A stretch of DNA of 5,537 nucleotides, from positions 1-5,537 of the forward strand of contig CAYIOB010000052.1 of assembly GCA_964364925.1 (NCBI GenBank). The letters are read 5' to 3'. The translations under genes and the position numbers were made by a program. The stretch comes from JAMCZC01 sp964364925 (GTDB lineage Bacteria; Patescibacteriota; Microgenomatia; Levybacterales; UBA12049). Shown piece after piece: positions 4,855-5,537 of this stretch (within the stretch, counting starts at the first letter, position 1; each line of letters opens with the position of its first letter). The notes under the pieces are model-generated. The model was not told the origin of the DNA. It saw only the letters and a list, made by a program, of their open reading frames with translations, and ran no database searches.

Positions 4855-4892
4855 TATAAAAAAGGCAGGATTAAACCCCTGCCTTTCTTATA
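4855..4892 (+). terminator. Intrinsic terminator closing the DUF11/lipoprotein operon
   Basis: Stem AAAGGCAGG (4861-4869) pairs with CCTGCCTTT (4878-4886) around an 8-nt loop. TATAA (4855-4859) and TTATA (4888-4892) extend the stem beyond one mismatch. The 3' arm and following bases give a T-rich tract (TTTCTT), and the 5' flank is A-rich, so it may also work on the minus strand. It separates the operon from the glycosyltransferase gene. Confidence 0.88.
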
Positions 4893-4940
4893 CCAGAAAG
4901 CTAGCGCTATTTACGGCTTTATTAAAAATTTGATTTAGCT

Positions 4941-4946
4941 TATAAT
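4941..4946 (+). promoter_or_regulatory. -10 box of the glycosyltransferase gene, leaderless geometry
   Basis: A perfect TATAAT; seven bases after its last base is 4953, the A of the ATG, so the transcript would be leaderless. The -35 is weak (TTTATT, 4918-4923, 17-bp spacer). An 8-bp palindrome TAGCGCTA lies upstream at 4902-4909. No Shine-Dalgarno precedes the ATG, which agrees with leaderless initiation. Confidence 0.6.
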
Positions 4947-4952
4947 TTTTAT

Positions 4953-5537
4953 ATGAGCCTAAATATTCTAAAACCGAATATTTTCACTTCCCTTCTATTC
5001 TTATTGATTTTTTATCATTTACTTTCTAATCTTACTTGGATTTTTGCAAGTACGGCTCCCCTACCCTGGGATCAGGCAGGGCACACAAGATTAGCACTAC
5101 AATTTGCAGATTACTTTCAGTCTCTGGGATTTTTAAGAGTAATCGATTATTTCTCAATCTCGACCTATTATCCTCCGCTGATTCATACTATAGCCGCTAT
5201 CCCGATAATTTTATTTGGCCATCCCGTACAAACTAGCGAAATTGTAGTTACATTGTTTTTTATAGTATCAATTATTCTTTTATATATCTATGCGCTTGAT
5301 CTTTTTGAGAGAAAAGACGTAGCCTTAATCTCTGCAACCATCTATTCTTTCTTACCAATCGTTATAGAACATTCCAGGTGGTTTCTTTTGGACATTCCTC
5401 TTTTAACCCTTATTCTTTCTGCATTAATTTTCTTAAATAGATCTGGGAATTTTACAAATAAAAAATATGCTCAATTATTTTTTATTGCCTTAGGGTTTGC
5501 AGCCCTTACTAAATGGACTGCGTTTGCGTATCTGCTT
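4953..5537 (+). CDS. GT-C-type membrane glycosyltransferase (ArnT/PMT-like), 3' end beyond window
   Basis: The first 195 residues of a multi-pass membrane protein; the frame is open to the last base. Membrane segments are seen at about 11-32, 75-89, 96-114, 124-140 and 146-161, with another starting near 174. The first extracytoplasmic loop holds PWDQAGHTRLALQFADYF (38-55) and TYYPPL (71-76), the arrangement of GT-C enzymes (ArnT, PMT, RgtA-like) in which an acidic residue after the first helix, here Asp40, is the likely catalytic base. HSRWFLLDIPLL (140-151) matches the second conserved loop, with R142 and D147. Such enzymes move a sugar from a polyprenyl-phosphate donor to lipids, glycans or proteins outside the membrane; substrate cannot be told. 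The ATG at 4953 fits the start of helix 1 and the -10 box spacing. It is probably transcribed alone after the terminator. It might modify the neighbouring surface proteins, but that is only proximity. Confidence 0.82.
   Translation, partial: MSLNILKPNIFTSLLFLLIFYHLLSNLTWIFASTAPLPWDQAGHTRLALQFADYFQSLGFLRVIDYFSISTYYPPLIHTIAAIPIILFGHPVQTSEIVVTLFFIVSIILLYIYALDLFERKDVALISATIYSFLPIVIEHSRWFLLDIPLLTLILSALIFLNRSGNFTNKKYAQLFFIALGFAALTKWTAFAYLL

Noticed and set aside
5036..5236. Plus-strand open frame of 66 codons in the last gene
   Set aside because: It is an alternate frame of the GT-C gene that starts at 4953, whose own frame has the membrane segments and loop motifs and stays open to the window end.

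Overview
The window looks like a chromosomal segment of a small-genome, AT-rich bacterium. The best guess is the Patescibacteria/CPR radiation, Microgenomates-like. This is an inference from four things: a Rho with a low-complexity N-terminus in place of the usual helical bundle, a signal-anchored double-LysM M23 peptidase with an MKRGR-x-x-RPF motif before its membrane segment, a DUF11 surface protein with a TPATG-type tail, and a GT-C glycosyltransferase. The four complete genes use TAA or TAG stops, and no in-frame TGA was noticed, so recoding of UGA is not indicated. No mobile element, CRISPR array, tRNA or rRNA was seen.

Left half, minus strand: rho (1369-2745) is followed downstream by a LysM/M23 cell-wall endopeptidase (6-1124). 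The 244-bp gap between them holds an 8-bp-period repeat, a GC-rich repeat patch and a near-consensus sigma70 promoter pointing at the peptidase gene. The promoter lies so close to the first ATG that the mRNA would be almost leaderless.

Centre, 2746-3063: a divergent control region between rho and the surface-protein operon. It holds a strong candidate rho promoter (TTGACA, 17 bp, extended -10 TCTAAT). The predicted rho leader of about 136 nt contains a 17-bp palindrome. Two heptamer-period arrays lie in this region, one on each strand, each running toward its own gene, and both contain the unit ACTATTG.

Right half, plus strand: a two-gene envelope operon encodes a secreted DUF11 protein with a sorting-signal-like tail (3064-3792) and an uncharacterised lipoprotein (3792-4832). 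Stop and start overlap as TAATG, and a strong Shine-Dalgarno lies in the upstream gene's last codons. A good intrinsic terminator closes the operon. A multi-pass GT-C-type glycosyltransferase (4953 to the window edge) follows; its -10 box is placed so that transcription would begin at the A of its ATG.

Overall the window combines envelope functions (wall cleavage, surface protein, lipoprotein, glycosyl transfer) with one global transcription factor. Its two most interesting themes are start signals (no SD on any of the four operon-leading genes, strong SD on the one internal gene) and small repeat families, some of which have entered the rho coding sequence.
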